Below are positions 62,237 through 64,000 of a stretch of DNA of 64,000 bases, piece by piece. Made by a program: the position numbers and the translations under genes. The notes below the pieces were generated by a model. The model was not told the origin of the DNA. It worked only from the letters and a program-made list of their open reading frames with translations, and made no database searches. The DNA is from Flavobacterium akiainvivens (GTDB lineage: Bacteria; Bacteroidota; Bacteroidia; Flavobacteriales; Flavobacteriaceae): NCBI RefSeq assembly GCF_001278115.1, contig NZ_LIYD01000005.1:2968281-3032280 (forward strand), given 5' to 3'. Position 1 is the first letter of the stretch. Each line of letters begins with the position of its first letter.

Positions 62237-62827
62237 ATGCGCACCCGTAATGCCGATAAGGAAGAGCTTGTAAAAACCAAAGCCAAAGAACTGCTTGTAA
62301 ACGAAGGGTTTGAAGGCTTTAGCATGAACAAGCTTGCCCGTGCCTGCGGCATATCGGTAGCTACACTGTACATCTACTACCAGGACAAAGACCACCTTAT
62401 TAAGCAAATAGGCGTTGAAATTGGCAAACGGTTTTTTGCCACAGCATTACAGGGTTTCGACCCAAATATGCCTTTTGCACAGGGATTGCGCCAGCAGTGG
62501 GAAAACCGTATCAGTTTCCATATGCAAAACAAGCTCGAGGCCGCCTGTTATGAGGTTATACGCCACTCGCCCCATGGCGAATATGTCTTGGAGGAAAGCT
62601 TTGGCAGTTTTGGCAGCGTTATGGGGCAGTTTTGCCACAACGCCATACAGCGCGGCGAGCTGGTGCCCCTTACCATGGAGGTGTTTTGGAGCATTGCCTA
62701 TGGCCCGCTATACAACATGCTCAAGTTTGATACCGAAGGCAAGAGCCTGGGCAAAAAACCATTTGCATTTACAAACCAAATGAAGGATGAAGCGCTTCGG
62801 GTTGTTATAAAAGCGCTTACCCCATAG
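62237..62827 (+). CDS. TetR/AcrR-family repressor
   Basis: 196 aa. The N-terminal helix-turn-helix is visible as FSMNKLARACGISVATLYIY (about 24-43), followed by YQDKDHLIKQI. The C-terminal ligand-binding domain is helical. It precedes an MFS exporter by 51 bp in the same direction, so it probably represses that exporter and responds to one of its substrates. The ligand is unknown. Confidence 0.92.
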   Translation: MRTRNADKEELVKTKAKELLVNEGFEGFSMNKLARACGISVATLYIYYQDKDHLIKQIGVEIGKRFFATALQGFDPNMPFAQGLRQQWENRISFHMQNKLEAACYEVIRHSPHGEYVLEESFGSFGSVMGQFCHNAIQRGELVPLTMEVFWSIAYGPLYNMLKFDTEGKSLGKKPFAFTNQMKDEALRVVIKALTP

Positions 62828-62878
62828 TTCAGTCACCAATCAAAAATTATCAATCATCATTCAATTTTTCAACCTGAA

Positions 62879-64000
62879 ATGGAAAAGCAAAAATCAACTG
62901 CGCTAACCTCTTACCAGTGGTTTGTAGTTATAATACTGGCACTTACGCAGTTTACCGTAATACTCGATTTTATGGTAATGTCGCCCATGGGCGATATCCT
63001 TATGAAATCACTCAATATGTCTACCCAACAGTTTGGTATAGCCGTTTCGGCTTATGCATTCAGCGCCGGGGCATCGGGCCTGCTAACGGCCGGTTTTGCC
63101 GATAAGTTTGACCGTAAAAAGCTGCTGCTGTTCTTTTACATAGGTTTTACAATTGGCACCGTGTTTTGCGGCCTGGCAGAATCGTATACCCAAATGGTGG
63201 CAGCACGCATTTTTACCGGCCTTTTTGGCGGGGTAATAGGCTCTATATCAATGGCCATTGTAACCGATATTTTCACCCTGCAGCAGCGTGGCCGCGTTAT
63301 GGGTGTAATACAAATGGGCTTTGGCGTAAGCCAGGTTATGGGCATACCCGTAGGGCTTTGGGTAGCCAACCACTTTGGCTGGCATACTACATTTATTGTC
63401 GTTGCTGCATTAGCGGCCCTTATTGCCATACTGATTGTAGCCGTACTGAAACCGGTTAACGCCCACCTTGCTATAAAGCATGACCGTTCTCCGCTAACGC
63501 ACCTGCTCAACACGCTTAAAAACAGGGATTACCGCATAGCCTTTAGTTCTACCGCGCTGCTCTCTATAGGCGGTTTTATGATGATGCCTTTTGGCAGCAC
63601 CTTTGCCGTAAACAACCTGGGGGTAAGCGATGTTGACCTGCCCCTGGTGTTTATGTACGCCGGCATCGCCACACTGATAGCCATGCCTTTTATGGGCTTT
63701 TTGAGTGACAGGGTTAATAAGTTCAGGCTGTTTGCTGTAGCATGCCTTTGGGCAACAGGTGTAATACTCGTATACACCCACATGGGCAACATAGCCTTTG
63801 GACTTGTGGTTACCTTCAACATACTTATGATGGTGGGCATTACAGGCCGCATGGTGCCCAGTACCACCCTGGTAAGCGGTGTACCCGCCATGCAGGACAG
63901 GGGTGCCTTTATGAGCATTAACGCATCATTACAGCAAATATCAGGCGGTATAGGTGCCGTTATAGGCGGCCTTATTGTGGTGCAGCCCACCAAAGCAAGC
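62879..64000 (+). CDS. MFS drug:H+ antiporter (partial, C-terminus beyond window)
   Basis: 374 codons from the ATG at 62879, running off the right edge. Hydrophobic segments of an MFS transporter are visible, for example FVVIILALTQFTVILDFMVM for helix 1, then Gly-Phe-Ala-Asp-Lys-Phe-Asp-Arg-Lys (motif A, about 76-84) and QMGFGVSQVMGIPVGLWVA (motif C style). The family resembles Bcr/CflA or arabinose-efflux-like exporters. It should pump small molecules out across the inner membrane. It is probably regulated by the TetR gene just upstream. Confidence 0.9.
   Translation, partial: MEKQKSTALTSYQWFVVIILALTQFTVILDFMVMSPMGDILMKSLNMSTQQFGIAVSAYAFSAGASGLLTAGFADKFDRKKLLLFFYIGFTIGTVFCGLAESYTQMVAARIFTGLFGGVIGSISMAIVTDIFTLQQRGRVMGVIQMGFGVSQVMGIPVGLWVANHFGWHTTFIVVAALAALIAILIVAVLKPVNAHLAIKHDRSPLTHLLNTLKNRDYRIAFSSTALLSIGGFMMMPFGSTFAVNNLGVSDVDLPLVFMYAGIATLIAMPFMGFLSDRVNKFRLFAVACLWATGVILVYTHMGNIAFGLVVTFNILMMVGITGRMVPSTTLVSGVPAMQDRGAFMSINASLQQISGGIGAVIGGLIVVQPTKAS

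Overview
The window is chromosomal DNA from a member of the Bacteroidota, most likely the family Flavobacteriaceae. Three things support this: type IX secretion (T9SS) sorting domains of both type A and type B, the gliding lipoprotein gene gldH next to a PSP1/RicT gene, and the recurring TAnnTTTG -7 promoter element with no conserved Shine-Dalgarno. Genes are densely packed on both strands. I see no rRNA, tRNA, CRISPR array, prophage or transposase gene.

Layout. 1-8600 (minus): a Bat aerotolerance-type operon (MoxR ATPase, DUF58, a membrane protein, BatA, an unknown exported protein, BatB, the TPR protein BatC, and BatD cut by the window edge). 9.2-12.2 kb (plus): aldo/keto reductase, SDR, AlbA_2/Schlafen-like protein. 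12.2-15.0 kb (minus): a 937-aa T9SS type A protein. 15.3-21.8 kb: a phosphatase, then a TonB receptor with a DUF5689 lipoprotein, divergent from a secreted endonuclease-family protein. 21.8-24.4 kb: small proteins of unknown role and a DsbA-like oxidoreductase. 24.5-32.9 kb (minus): lipid desaturase and acyltransferase, bacilliredoxin, 3-oxoacid CoA-transferase, and the PBP1A-gldH-ricT cluster. 33.2-36.2 kb: an HD hydrolase bracketed by inverted repeats, LD-carboxypeptidase, YraN, and an ACT-domain protein. 36.2-46.0 kb: a secreted metalloprotease, membrane proteins, 3-hydroxyanthranilate dioxygenase and CorA. 46.3-56.3 kb (minus): a 2292-aa type B adhesin-like giant followed by its PorP/SprF and OmpA/PorE-type partners. 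56.4-64 kb: hflX, YpdA, CYTH, a lipoprotein gene interrupted by a stop codon, DUF3078, DUF2480, and TetR with an MFS exporter (cut by the edge).

The most interesting signal is the roughly 110-nt leader of corA. It holds a Bacteroidota-type promoter element, an 11-codon ORF starting Met-Asp-Asp-Ser-Ser, and two overlapping, mutually exclusive hairpins. The second hairpin ends two bases before the corA start codon. The layout resembles leader-peptide control of Mg2+ transporters, but I know of no description of it in this phylum. Other unexplained structure: a 140-bp inverted repeat exactly bracketing one gene, a two-copy element with a 28-34 bp perfect palindrome, a 26-bp direct repeat around a hairpin element, an unknown gene inside the bat operon, and an in-frame nonsense codon.
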